From Brachionus rotundiformis (Eukaryota; Rotifera; Eurotatoria; Ploima; Brachionidae): a stretch of DNA of 64,000 bases. The stretch lies in NCBI GenBank assembly GCA_016802295.1, contig JAESIW010000208.1, forward strand, positions 428,869 through 492,868, given 5' to 3'. This document shows, one piece after another, positions 1-10,579 of the stretch (the first letter of the stretch is position 1; the number at the start of each line of letters is the position of its first letter). Below the pieces are notes generated by a model. That model was not told where the DNA came from and did not search any database. It worked only from the letters and a program-made list of their open reading frames with translations. A program made the position numbers and the translations under genes.

Positions 1-1178
1 TTCGCCTTTTTTCCACACAATTCCGAAGCAGTTTTGCTCAGCAAATCTTGAATTATGTTCCACTGTGTTTCTATTGATCTGTCCCTATCTTCGATAGACT
101 CTAATCTGTTCTTAAGTTGCGTCTCGAATTCCTGACGCACCAAAATATCATTCAACTTACCTACATCTATGTTGTTTTGATCACTTCTTTTAGTCTTTTT
201 TAGTCTCAAATTAAACTTTATCACTACCAATCTATGATCAGTTCCCGCAAAGTCAGCCCCTCGGTATGACCTGGTGTCCACCACAGACGATCTCCATCTT
301 TGACTTACTATTATGTGATCGATTTGACTCTGGGTTCTCTGGGAATTGCGATTAACGTGGGTGGCTAAGTGTATGCTCTTATGCTCGAAAAAGGTACCAC
401 TAACGCATAGATTGTTGATGCCACAAAACTCGAGCAATCTCTCGCCATTATCGTTTACTCCCTCTCCGTCTTTGTAGCCATAATGTCCTATCACACCTCG
501 CCAGCTTTCAACGCATCCTGAAACCCTAGCATTGAAATCACCCATGACAATCAATAGATCTCTTTGCGGAACCGAGCTTAGAACTTCTTGTAGGTTAGCG
601 TAGAATCTCTCTTTTTCCAGTCTACTGGCCACTTCCGTTGGTGCATAGCAGCCCACCACTGTTGTCGGTACATTCTTTGAATTGAAACGCATCCAAGCTA
701 GTCTCTCATCGACTGGTTGCCACCTTTCTACGCTGCTCTCAAGAGTTGATTTGACTGCAATAGCAACTCCCCCATATGTTACTCTTTCTTCTGCTACCCC
801 CGAGTAAAAAAGTGTATACTCACCGATTCTACACTTCCCGTTTGCTTTCCATTTAGTTTCACTTATCACACAAATGTCCAAACTGTACTTTCTAAGCGTC
901 TCACATATTAGCTCTTTCCTACCTTCCGAGGCATTACCCAACGTCATCACGTTGATGCATCCAGTCTTGGTCACAGATGCTGGACGGATGGGTCCCCAAC
1001 TTTTAACCTTTGGATAAGCACCAAGATTCTTGCGCTTATTTTGAGGGGTTCGCTTGGATTGTCCATTATGCTGGTCCTCCTGACAACCTTCTTCACCACT
1101 TTTAACACATCCTTTTCTCGTACACATAGCATTAGTGCTAACCTCTCTAGACGGACAGGTTGCCGGCCCGACGCGCAT
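1..1178 (-). mobile_element. LINE-type retrotransposon ORF, AP endonuclease domain, cut by the window edge
   Basis: An open frame reads from an ATG at 1178 to base 1 without a stop, about 392 codons, and runs off the window, so the reverse transcriptase part would lie to the left. The translation shows the exonuclease/endonuclease/phosphatase fold of non-LTR retrotransposons: an early CINVMTLGNASEG segment, ISETKW (metal-binding Glu), VVGCYAPTE, VMGDFNARVSG (catalytic Asp-Asn), SQIDHIIVSQ and GTDHRLVV (terminal Asp-His). These are all the catalytic landmarks of the APE-like endonuclease that nicks target DNA. The domain layout resembles animal elements often mislabelled craniofacial development protein 2. 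A 75-aa frame at 971-1198 overlaps it in another phase and looks incidental. The intact frame suggests a young copy. Confidence 0.85.
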
Positions 1179-1449
1179 TTCAATTCGAAATAAATCAAGA
1201 CTGAATGTACTTAGAATTGAGCGAGAGCAAAGCCACAGTAGGCACAGTAGAGGATCCTGCACGTATCAATGGTCCAATACTTGAATATTATCGTTAGCTG
1301 TCCGAGGATGGCTTGATTTCCTTGATTCTACCTTGATTCTAGTGTGAGTGCAGAATTTCAGATTACGTGAGAGATTGACTTCGAATTTTTCTGTTTCGAC
1401 ATATTTTCAGAATCATCAATGAATGATTTGTTTACTGTTGGTTTACTGT

Positions 1450-2050
1450 TGGTTCGCTTAAGTCCAACACCTTACATTTGTCGACGTTAAAGAGCATGCG
1501 CCATTTTTTGGACTATTCCATCAGTGCGTTTAGGTCGTTCTGAAGAATTGAGAGGTCGTTGTTACTGCGAACTGTGTCGATTAATTTGCTATCATCCGCA
1601 AATAGCTTAACTAGATGGCTACAGGCATGTCGTTAATGTAGATGACAAAAAAGAGAGGCCCTAGAACACTGCCTTGAAGGACTCCACTGGTCACATCAGT
1701 CCGCCTTGTCCTTCCTATTCACAACTCTCTGCTGCTTATCAGACAAGAAGTCGCTGCTCAGAAGCAATGATGTTGTTACTGTATAGGTGCTCTAACATGA
1801 CATCTCTCACAATACGCTCAATCAGGTTAAAATGCACCAAATTAAGAGAGGTAGGTCTGTATTTACGAGGAGAGCTTCTGCTTTCTTTTTTGAAGATGGG
1901 GCTGATTTGCTCGAGTCTCCAGGACGACGAGTTGGCTGTGCGGCTATAGCTGAAGGGAGGCGGGCGATGAAGATGTTTCTGAATTTTTTGTTGAGGATAT
2001 TAGCTATTCTACACCCGTCTGTACAGGAGACACCGTAGCTATCATTGATT
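1450..2050 (-). mobile_element. Decayed LINE reverse transcriptase relic
   Basis: Reading the minus strand in shifting frames recovers, in order, an RIANILNKKFRNIF segment, ISPIFKKE, KYRPTSL, GVLQGSVLGPLFF, a YINDMP block, FADDSKL (the catalytic FADD box) and KWRMLFNVDKCKVL. This is the expected order of RT motifs in jockey/CR1-like LINEs. Several stops and frameshifts interrupt it, for example a stop before the GVLQGS block, so it is dead. It is a different family from the endonuclease ORF to its left. Confidence 0.8.
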
Positions 2051-2192
2051 TTCTAAATGAATTTTAAAACTATTTTTGGCTGCTCGTTAACTTAAATTAT
2101 TTAACAAATAATCTTTATGAAGTTTCGATCCAGTGAGCTAAAAAATGAAAGAAAATGTGTTTAGAGGAACATGGTATAGATTCTTTCACATA

Positions 2193-3108
2193 CTGTCAAA
2201 TGGGGTAATTGTGATAATTCTTATGTTTAAGTTTTAATAGAGAGGAGGGAATTTTTTTTTTGGACTGAGTTGTATTTTAATTAATAAAAAATTCATTTTC
2301 TTTTTAATTAAAAAAATTTTTTTTGAAAAAAAATAAACGGTTCAAATTTTACAGCGTATAAACTAAAATAAGAAAAGTTATCGCTTTTACCCCATTCATT
2401 GGGGTAAATGTGATAATTTCAATTTTAAACGAAAAAAAAGAGAAAAAAAATTCACTAGCCGACCGAGGACTTGTTCCTTTTCCAATGTATGATTTTTTGA
2501 ATTTGTCATGTATCCTAGTGTGTAAGGTTGCATATGGTATGCTGTACCTTACTGAGGCTTGATGTATATTCAAAACTTTAAGCTTAATTTCATCTAAAGC
2601 TTTTTCAAGAGTTTCCTGAGTGTATTTTAAAGTTTTTTTTAATTTTTTATTAAAGTTTGTTCTTGACATTTTTTAAATTAATAGCGATTTTTAAAAATAT
2701 TCAAGTTTTTTTAACGTTAAATTAAATTATCACATTTACCCCAAACAAGAGAAAATCCGTTTTTTTGGAATTGCTAAAAAGCGGTTAATTTTTTTCAAAA
2801 TCTGATTTCAGATTTGAATTCAGCATAAAAAAATAAATATAAATAATTTTTTTAATAAAAAAAAAAGGTTCTACAAAAAAAGTTAGTTTTTTGAAAAGTC
2901 GGTTTTTTTTATTTGTTAAAGTTAATTGTCGGAAAATTAAAAAAAAAAAATATCTATATACGACTTTAAATAATTATTTTGTAAAGGAACGGTTTTTTTG
3001 TTAAATATTTTTTATTTTATTCAAAAATATTAATCCTATCACGAGCAATGATCATTCAAAAAAAAATTATCGCTTATACCCCATTATCATATTTACCCCA
3101 ACTGACAG
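2193..3108. mobile_element. 916-bp pogo/Tigger-like DNA transposon remnant with TIRs and TA target site
   Basis: The outer 26 bp at 2193-2218 and the reverse complement of 3083-3108 match at 22 positions, both starting CTGTCA and containing TGGGGTAA. A TA dinucleotide flanks each end (2191-2192 and 3109-3110), as in Tc1/mariner/pogo insertions. A GGGGTAA...TGATAAT-like motif recurs inside in both orientations near 2380, 2402, 2728 and 3067. The element carries a transposase N-terminal fragment but no catalytic domain, so it is a deletion derivative. Confidence 0.75.
2505..2669 (-). pseudogene. Pogo-type transposase N-terminal HTH (psq/CENP-B-like) fragment
   Basis: An ORF starting at ATG 2669 has a basic N-terminus and then YTQETLEKALDEIKLK, ASVRYSIPYATLH and RIHDKFK. 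This spacing matches a helix-turn-helix of the pipsqueak/CENP-B N-terminal type that binds transposon ends. After about residue 55 the frame (open to 2349) enters low-complexity sequence and one of the element's repeat motifs, so only the first part is real protein. No DDE catalytic domain is present. It sits inside the TIR-bounded element at 2193-3108. Confidence 0.65.
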
Positions 3109-3497
3109 TAAATAATGGAATCAAAAATTGGAAATTGCCAATCACGTTTTCAGGTAGAAGTACAAGATATCAGGCATGCAAAAAATAGAAATTATCTATA
3201 ATTGTGCCAAAGCTAATACTTTGGTGTTGTGAGTGGTATTGGAATGAGTTAAAAATCAATACAATCAAATTAAATGATGAATTATTAAATTAATTATTAT
3301 TTATCTGTCTTTCAATCAGTAAAAAAAACTATCTACATAATAAAATAATTTATTAAAATTTTTGCTTTTTTTTTAAATAGAAAAAAAATAAACTTATTGC
3401 TTAATAATAAATTATATTTATAATTGATTGAATAGTTAAACATATAATTTAAATAAGAAAAAAAATAAATCGAATATATTGGCATCTAAAACTTGTT
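3109..3497. other. Intergenic, nothing recognised
   Basis: AT-rich sequence between the pogo-like element and the 3' end of the BFR1-like gene. I see no coding motif or repeat beyond homopolymer runs. Confidence 0.6.
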
Positions 3498-6400
3498 CTA
3501 TTTAAAAAATGGATTTGCTTCTTGAGTCTTTCCAGCCGCTTGAAGCTCACTACTCATACTATCAGCTGATAAACAGGTACTTGAATAACCATCAGATATT
3601 TGTCGAAGAAAACTATTGTTAATTACCAATTTGGGGCTTTGTTTTAGTGTTTTATCACTATTTGAGCTCGAACTAGATTTTGAGCTTTCCAAAGACGGTA
3701 GATCCAGCTCCAAAAGATCGTTCCCAGTCAAAGTCAAATCATTGTCAAAATTGGCCTGACAAACACTATTTGTATCAGACTCGTAGTTAGAGTCCATCAA
3801 GGATGATACAACACTTTGATTGTCTTTGCTACAACAAGCTTCTTTACTTTTGTTTATCTCTGATTTACGATCTACCAATTTAGTTTCCAACTGATTACGA
3901 CGTTGGTTCAGTTCGTTGATGCATTGGTCCACATGCGAGCTCAATTTTAAAGGAATTCCAAATTTGGCCAGCAAATTAATTATTTCTACAGAATGAGAAC
4001 ATTTTTGACAAGCGTTCTGTTTGGATTTTTTCCAAGTTTTTTTTTTCCAGCTTTTGCTTTCGATTTCATCACCATCTATTTTTTTCTTTAACATGAACAT
4101 CCCTTCTGGACATTTGTCCTCGACAGGAGTAGGGGTATTTAGCAAAGGAAAGGTAGAACATTGGGACAATGAGTTTGGACTCGGAGTCCCAGTGAAATCT
4201 TCGGACTTGTAACTCTTGGAAAGTTGGAGAAAAGTCGGCTTGGTAAGCTCATTATGGCCCTGGTAATCGGTCGTATCAGGATCATTTGAAGAATTGGACA
4301 AACATGGATTCTGCACACTATGAAGCTTGCTAAAATAATTAATCAATTTGTTTACATCTTTTAAATCTTTTTCCAAAATCAAAGCTTCCATATCCCTTTT
4401 TTGATTATGGTTAAATAAAATCTTAATTTTGTTAAAACAAATATAATTACTGATTAGAAGAGCAATCATTTTTTTCATTTCTTTCATTAATTACTTTTTC
4501 TCTTTTGAGATCCTCGAGCTCTTTTTTAATATCGAATGTTTGCTGATGCAGCATACGTAATTCTTCCTTAATGGATTTTTTACTTTCCTTAAGTTTATTA
4601 AGATTTTCATTTTTGACCGTGAATTGCTCTCCAATTGCTCTCGATTGATTCCATAAATTCTTAAAAAAAAAATAAATAAAATTTTGTTTTATTAATTAAA
4701 TAAATTTTTTTCGAAAGTCTAAGAAAATACGTTTCATAGATAATTTTTGATAAATAAAATATCCAACTTTATACAAATATTATTTTTAATGAAAGGCACT
4801 TTTTGAAATTTAAATTTTATTTTCTTTTTATAATGAAAAATAATGGGTCGAAGCTAGCTAATTTGGGATTAGTAACTCTAAAAGAAAGACGTCAGCGTGG
4901 TGATCTGATACAATTTTATAAAATTAAAAATTAATTAAACCAAGTAAAATGGTATTATGATTCAGCGTTTAATGCTTCAGTGAATTATGAAGGTCCAAGT
5001 GGATGAGCTAGGCGAGCTAAGCAACTTCCTATCAAACAGAATAGTAAATAAATGGAATGCGTTACCAACTTTGGCTGTCACAGCAAGTTCAATCAACCAA
5101 TTCAAAAAAAGACTAGATAATGTCGGTAGAAATGAACTAAAAAAGTTATAAGTCTACTATAGCGGTATAGCGGGACTTTGTTAGTCGTTCTACTTTGTCA
5201 ATTTAGTTAAACTAAGTTAAATGTAGAATATTAACTATTATTATTATAAAAAATACAAGTCATCTTAACAAAATCTTATTGAAATTGTTCGAAAAAGGAA
5301 AGAGATTATATAAAAATTTGAAAGAAAAATTAACTAACATTGGTCATCAATGTCCACTGAATTCTATTTAGAATTGCCATATTGGCTTGAGTCACGGATA
5401 TTTAAGCAATTAAATTTAAGTTTTTAATATTAAATGAAGTATTAGTTATTAATTGTTTATTCTACCCAAGACAATGTTTTGCTTGGCAAAATAATATTAG
5501 ATGGTAGTATCGATAAAAGATGGTCAATACTAGTTTTGATAGTATTAAAACGGCTAATCATGAGTTGTACAATGAAGAATAAACTTTTGATGAAATTCGA
5601 TGCAAATGCCAAGAAGATAAAGTATCTTCAACTAGAATTCACCTATATAGGTGTACAGAAAACCATATCAAATAGCAAGCAAAAGTTCCAAGTAATAACT
5701 CCTTATGTCAATGAGATGGCATTAATTACCTTACTAAATTACCAAAAGAATTCATCTCTTAACACTTTCTCACAAAGACAGTGAGATTTAGCTATTAAAA
5801 TAGCATAGGTTTTGGTATTCAAGTGCTGATAAAATAACTTTAAGTTAAAATTAAAAATTTACTTTTAGTTATCAAAGGTACAAAAAGTACTAAACTATCT
5901 CTTTTCTTAATTTAAGTTACTTTTAGAGAGAGATAATTTAAAATTTAGAAAACTACCCTAAAAAAAATTGTGTGATTTCATGGTTTGTCGCAAAACACTA
6001 GCACTGAATTGACTAAAAAAAATTTAAATCATATAATCAATTAAAAGCTTTTACAACTGATCCTGCAAGAGGCTACCTCAGAATACTTTGAAATTAAGAC
6101 ATTGCTGTTCCTGATCCTCTTTGGCAATGCAATAAGGAAAACAACTGAAGGACAACGAACCTTCATTTATTGGAGGCTCATATTTCATATTTTTAGAATG
6201 GCAACAGACAGAATTTCTAGAGTTGCGCTATTTTGGACACTTCAAGGAAAAAGAAATGCCAGGATGACCAGATGACCAGTCGAAGGAGAAATTCTTGCTA
6301 AAGTTTAGATAGAATGGAGGAGACTTGTAAACGCCTTATGCTCCACTGAGAGTTGAAGAAAGAATGAGAATCAATTAAAATGAATTAAATAATTAAAAGA

Positions 6401-7273
6401 TTAGAAAAAAATTATTTACGTCGTATTCAAGTTTTTTATCACTCAAAGCCCTCTTAAGATTTTCGTTTTCAGCCTGTTTTTCTACATAAATGTCGAATTG
6501 TTTTAAGCACTGCTCATAATGGCTGAGATCCCTGAGGAGTCGGGCTTCTTCATTCGAATTGTAATGCCGTGTATTCCGTTCTCTTTCAAGCTGAGCGATC
6601 ATGGTCAAATATTGATTTCTGGTTCTGTATGGCAAACTAGTTCTAATTTTAACAATTTTTTGATCCTTTAAAACCAAATAAAGCTTAAAAAATAATCTTT
6701 TTTTCTTAAATTCATACGGTTTTATCAAGATTTTCTCTAATTGTTTGTTTTTCACTGTGTACTTTGTTTATGTCAGCCCTTGTTTGGTCAAGACTTTTTT
6801 TCAAGCTCTTAAGCTCATCTACCAACGATTGAATATTTTTGGATATTTCTGTCTAAATTGCGGAGAGAAAAAAAAAGTTGTACCATTTTGGTCAAATTTT
6901 ATCTAAAAAATTTTACATTTTCATTTTCTTTATTTTTTATCAAACGAAACAGATGACTAAGCTTTCTCTCACATTTTTTGATTGCCGCGGTCTTCATCAA
7001 TCTGTCCAAATCCTTCTTGCTTGCTTTGGTATTCGTTTTTGACACTGGAAATTTTAAAAATAACTGTATATCTAAATTTAGTGTCTTTTATTAACTTTGA
7101 TGATTTCATATTACAATAGAATTTTATAATATTTTCGTAAAATATTTCATTGAAGTTTTTATTTTTTAAATAAAACATAATTTTATTTTAATAAGAAAAA
7201 GCGGACCCCCTCCTCCAACTTCTAGTGCACCTCTTTTTCTCCTCCAAGGTTTTTTACTTGGTAATTTACTCAT
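3498..7273 (-). CDS. BFR1-like coiled-coil protein, six exons
   Basis: Predicted coding exons (descending): 7273-7258, 7044-6917, 6852-6718, 6665-6420, 4659-4495 and 4421-3498. All junctions are GT/AG and keep frame, giving about 537 aa. The N-terminal half is highly charged coiled coil (ISKNIQSLVDELKSLKKSL, LRMLHQQTFDIKKELEDLKR). It contains SLPYRTRNQYLTMIAQLE followed by EEARLLRDLSHYEQ. This arrangement resembles the LPYKS...I...LE...EK..L.EI block of yeast BFR1, an mRNP/polysome-associated protein, and plant proton-pump interactors. The C-terminal exon is Ser-rich and mostly disordered, with a CQKC pair. The first coding exon is only 16 nt, and joining it to the TG at 7044 forms a second ATG at codon 6. 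Intron 4 (1.76 kb) has absorbed two LINE relics. Family assignment is by motif pattern only; the gene model is better supported than the name. Confidence 0.7.
4842..5230 (+). mobile_element. LINE ORF2 C-terminal relic inside intron 4
   Basis: The plus strand reads LGLVTLKERRQRGDLIQFYK, then FNYEGPS, then NRIVNKWNALPTLAVTAS and FKKRLDN. These match the conserved tail of CR1/jockey-like ORF2 proteins (LP.L..RR.RGDLI, N..W..LP, FK..LD). Frames are interrupted. It is inserted antisense to the host gene. Confidence 0.75.
6060..6370 (+). mobile_element. Second LINE ORF2 C-terminal relic inside intron 4
   Basis: The plus strand contains MATDRISRVALFWTLQGKRN followed by a broken frame and then IEWRRLVNALCST. 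This resembles the extreme C-terminus of the endonuclease-bearing LINE class (DRI...AL.W...GKR... and W..LV.ALCS.), possibly the same class as the ORF at 1-1178. In-frame stops show it is dead. Confidence 0.65.
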
Positions 7274-7989
7274 TATGTTTAATTATGACAAGGCGTTTTC
7301 TGGTGTATCTTTTTTGCTGATAAAATTTTGCGTCATGACTTATATTTGACCAAGTAGTTGAACTTATGCTTTTAATTAATTAAAACTATTTTACTAAATT
7401 TAATATTTTTTTATTTGAAAAAAAAATATAATCATAACAACAAAACATAGATAGATAAGATCAGATATTTGATGGTTGTTTCTAGTTCATAATCGGATTC
7501 AATTATCTATGTAACAATTATTTTTATAAATATCTAAAAAAATATTTGGTTTAATATTAAATTTTTTTTTCTTAATTATTATTCGAATGAAATTAAGACC
7601 AAAATTGATAGATTTTCTCTAGAAAAAAAATGTAAATTCTGACGCTAATTGCATCTTTGTTTTCCTACCCAAGATTGTTATTCAGTATTATTAGCTTATA
7701 CAATAAATTATCTTCTTTGGTTCAATTTTATAATTTTTTTTCTTATTCTTACTTACTTAAATAGAGAAAAAAAAATTTTCCAAATAAGGCATTAAAATTT
7801 TACCTTGGAAACAAACATTTAGAATTAGATGTGGTATACTTTTAATAATAAAGAATTAATCACTTGAAAATGACTAAATATAATAATATCCAAATAAAGA
7901 TAAAATTAACTTTATAATGCAATTGAATTTAAAAAATAATTTAAAAAAAATAAAATAAATATAAAATATTAAACTTTTTCTGTTGAAAA
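7274..7989. promoter_or_regulatory. Shared upstream region between divergent BFR1-like and FTSJ1 genes
   Basis: 716 bp separate the start codons of two divergently transcribed genes, so both promoters should lie here. The sequence is AT-rich with many A and T tracts. I cannot point to a specific core promoter element. Confidence 0.4.
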
Positions 7990-8916
7990 ATGGGTCGAGC
8001 TTCCAAAGACAAACGAGACATTTATTACCGTTTGGCAAAAGAAAATGGTTGGCGAGCAAGAAGCGCCTTTAAGTTGCTTCAAATAAACGAAGAGTTTAAA
8101 CTATTCGATGGTGTCAAGAGAGTGGTCGATCTGTGCGCTGCGCCTGGCTCATGGTCACAGGTGCTAAGCCGCGAGTTGTTCAAGGACACGGAGAGCCAAG
8201 ATGCAAAAATAGTAGCCGTAGATCTGCAAAAAATGGCACCTCTGGACAATGTGATACAGATCCAAGGCGATATAACCAAATTGGAAACTGCCGAGCAAAT
8301 AATTTCCCATTTTCAGGGCGAAAAAGCTGATCTGGTAGTTTGTGATGGCGCGCCAGATGTAACAGGCTTGCACGACATAGATGAATTTATCCAAGCTCAG
8401 CTAGTCCTAGCTGCTCTGAACATAACCACACATGTGCTAAAAATTAGCCAGCACAGCAAATTTGTGGCCAAGATATTTCGTGGCAAAGACATCACTCTTC
8501 TATTCTCTCAGCTAAAATGCTTTTTTAACAAAGTAACAGTTTCCAAGCCGAGGTCTTCACGCAACTCAAGTATCGAAGCCTTCATAGTCTGTGAGGGCTA
8601 TCAACCTCCACTCGACTATGTTCCTAACATGCGCAATCCTCTCTTGGACCAAAAATACAGCTCACTTGACGAATTGGAAGGCTCAACTCGGATCATAGTG
8701 CCTTTCGTTGCTTGTGGAGACCTTAATTCATGCCACGATTCTGACAAAACCTATCCACTTAGCCTAGATGGAAGAGAGTACAGCTTTCATGCGCCACTTT
8801 GCCAACCAATCAGTCCACCTTACGAAAAAGCTAAACTTATGCGACAACTAAACCAACTTGGTAAGCAAGAAGACGACCACAATTCCAAACTATCTGATTT
8901 AACTATTTCAAATTAA
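7990..8916 (+). CDS. FTSJ1: FTSJ1/TRM7 tRNA 2'-O-methyltransferase (anticodon loop positions 32/34)
   Basis: A single-exon 308-aa protein with the full RrmJ/FtsJ fold. The N-terminus reads MGRASKDKRDIYYRLAKENG. Then come SAFKLL, the SAM-binding DLCAAPGSWS at residues 47-56, VVCDGAPDVTG, KIFRG and SSIEAFIVC. The catalytic tetrad reads K28-D119-K161-E196. The family 2'-O-methylates C32 and N34 in the anticodon loop of tRNAs such as tRNA-Phe in the cytoplasm, each site with its own partner subunit (TRM732 or TRM734/WDR6 in known systems). The length matches other animal members (about 310-330 aa), and the PPLDYVP and QPISPPY tail segments are also family-like. The start is the first ATG, after an A-rich leader. 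A strong donor-like GTAAGC at 8861 near the C-terminus could support an alternative isoform (see findings). Confidence 0.96.
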   Translation: MGRASKDKRDIYYRLAKENGWRARSAFKLLQINEEFKLFDGVKRVVDLCAAPGSWSQVLSRELFKDTESQDAKIVAVDLQKMAPLDNVIQIQGDITKLETAEQIISHFQGEKADLVVCDGAPDVTGLHDIDEFIQAQLVLAALNITTHVLKISQHSKFVAKIFRGKDITLLFSQLKCFFNKVTVSKPRSSRNSSIEAFIVCEGYQPPLDYVPNMRNPLLDQKYSSLDELEGSTRIIVPFVACGDLNSCHDSDKTYPLSLDGREYSFHAPLCQPISPPYEKAKLMRQLNQLGKQEDDHNSKLSDLTISN

Positions 8917-9015
8917 TAAATAAATATATCTTACAAATAAGATACTTTTTCTTATTTACAAGCGTTTAATAAAGCTTGACTTTTAATTTTAAAATTGGTA
9001 ACTAAAAAATTTTAG

Positions 9016-9545
9016 TGAGCTCTTCCAGTGAAGACGAAGAGCCCAAAAATTTTAAGCCAAGACACTCGGTATCTAATAAAAAAAACTTTATTAAAATAAA
9101 AAGAAAGACTAAAAAGAAAAAATTAATTTTTGACGAGTTGAGTTTTGTTGAGTCTCATGTGGATACCTTTTATTGCATGAATGATGATAAACAAGGTGTA
9201 TGTAGACCAATGACTGGCAAATTAATCGATCCGGATGAAGATCTGGCCAAACAATGGGTCCATCCGGAGACTCAGCTTGTCAAACCGAAAAGAAAAATTT
9301 TAAAAGGTGAAAATTTTGAACAGAAAGGAAAATATAGACCTTTGGATTTGGTAAATGAGAAGCAAATGATCACGCCTAAAAAATGCGCCGTAAGAAGCTT
9401 ATTTGATGATTCAAATGAGACTGTCTGCAAATCTGAGCTAACTTTTGCGTCGCCTGGCAAGCACAAGATCTTTGTAGATGATACACCTGTTCAGTATTAT
9501 GGGTTGTCTACATTGGAAAGACGCAAAAAAGGGCTCAATTGCTAA
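9016..9545 (+). CDS. Uncharacterised basic protein; start codon apparently completed by splicing
   Basis: An open frame of about 176 aa begins SSSSEDEEPKNF, is followed by a Lys/Arg-rich stretch (KIKRKTKKKKL), and ends VQYYGLSTLERRKKGLNC. The region is more GC-rich than its surroundings and reads like a real protein, probably nuclear. There is no ATG at its start and none between the FTSJ1 stop and this frame. Instead a TTTTAG acceptor sits at 9010-9015 followed by TGAGC, so a preceding exon or spliced leader ending in A would create ATG-AGC. Alternatively it is joined in frame to FTSJ1 through a donor at 8861. The first internal ATG (about residue 55) would cut off the acidic/basic N-terminus. 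It lies 100 nt after FTSJ1 on the same strand, compatible with a two-gene operon. I do not recognise the family. Confidence 0.65.
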
Positions 9546-9808
9546 AAGTGAATTTAAATATTTCTTTTAAAATTTATTATTATAAATAAAAAGTCATTCA
9601 CATATATTAATATATAGACATTTGAATTCATAATATTATTATTTAAGTGTAAAAAGGTATTTATTTACGTCATTAAATTAAGAAAATTTGAATTAAAGAT
9701 TTGAAAACAAAAATAGCTTTGGTAAGCGTTGCTACTTTTTATAATATTTTAGACCTGAATTCATAAAATTATATCATAAAATTGCTTCGAGTCAATTTTT
9801 GGTAATGA

Positions 9809-10052
9809 GAAATTATACAAAAATTTCATATTTTTATATTTTTTGATAAAATAATTCAAGTTAAGCTTTTTTAAAAAATTAAAATCACGAAGTAATTTAA
9901 AAAAAAATGTATTAATAGAAATTACAGCAAATGAACATTAATTTTGAACTTGCTTAATATAAATATAATGCTTAATGAACCAACCCGTAGCAAAAAAATA
10001 TCACAATTCATGTAATTGCTTCTATCATTATTAAGAAAATTTGTTCCTTAAC
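9809..10052 (+). repeat. Direct repeat copy 1
   Basis: This segment recurs at 10362-10579. From the AAAATCACGAAGT block onward the two copies are nearly identical for about 170 bp. Copy 1 has about 25 extra bases near its left end. Both end at TTTGTTCCTTAA. Confidence 0.85.
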
Positions 10053-10361
10053 ATTAGAAAGCCCGAGGGGTTAAAAAAAAACTTGAATATTATCTAAAAG
10101 AAATAAAGTTATCAAAAATTACTCAAAGAAACTTAAATTCAATTTGTAATACTTAAATTTTTAGATTATATTTTAGATAAATATTTTCTATTTCTTTTGA
10201 TATTTTAATTTGAAATATTTGTAATTAATCAGCCGGGCTTCCTAGTGTTAGAATTAATAAATTTAGTTTAAAAAATTAATTAATATTAATTTTTAACGAG
10301 TGCCCAATAATGCTTGTCCGAAACTTAAATTAAAAAATATGATTTAACATTGTTAAAATAA

Positions 10362-10579
10362 TGAAATTTTACAGAAAATTCATATTTTTATATTTTTTAA
10401 TAAAATTAAAATCACGAAGTCATTTTAAAAAAATGTATTAATAGAAATTACAGCAAATGAACATTAATTTTGAACTTGCTTAATATAAATATAATGCTTA
10501 ATGAACCAACCCGTAGCAAAAAAATATCACAATTCATGTAATTGCTTCTATCATTATTAAGAAAATTTGTTCCTTAAAA
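10362..10579 (+). repeat. Direct repeat copy 2
   Basis: Second copy of the 9809-10052 segment in the same orientation, offset by about 530 bp. No coding potential or terminal inverted repeats were seen, so this is probably a local duplication or a short nonautonomous element. Confidence 0.85.

Noticed and set aside
971..1198. 75-aa minus-strand ORF upstream of the endonuclease
   Set aside because: Overlaps the longer continuous endonuclease frame starting at 1178 and has no family pattern.
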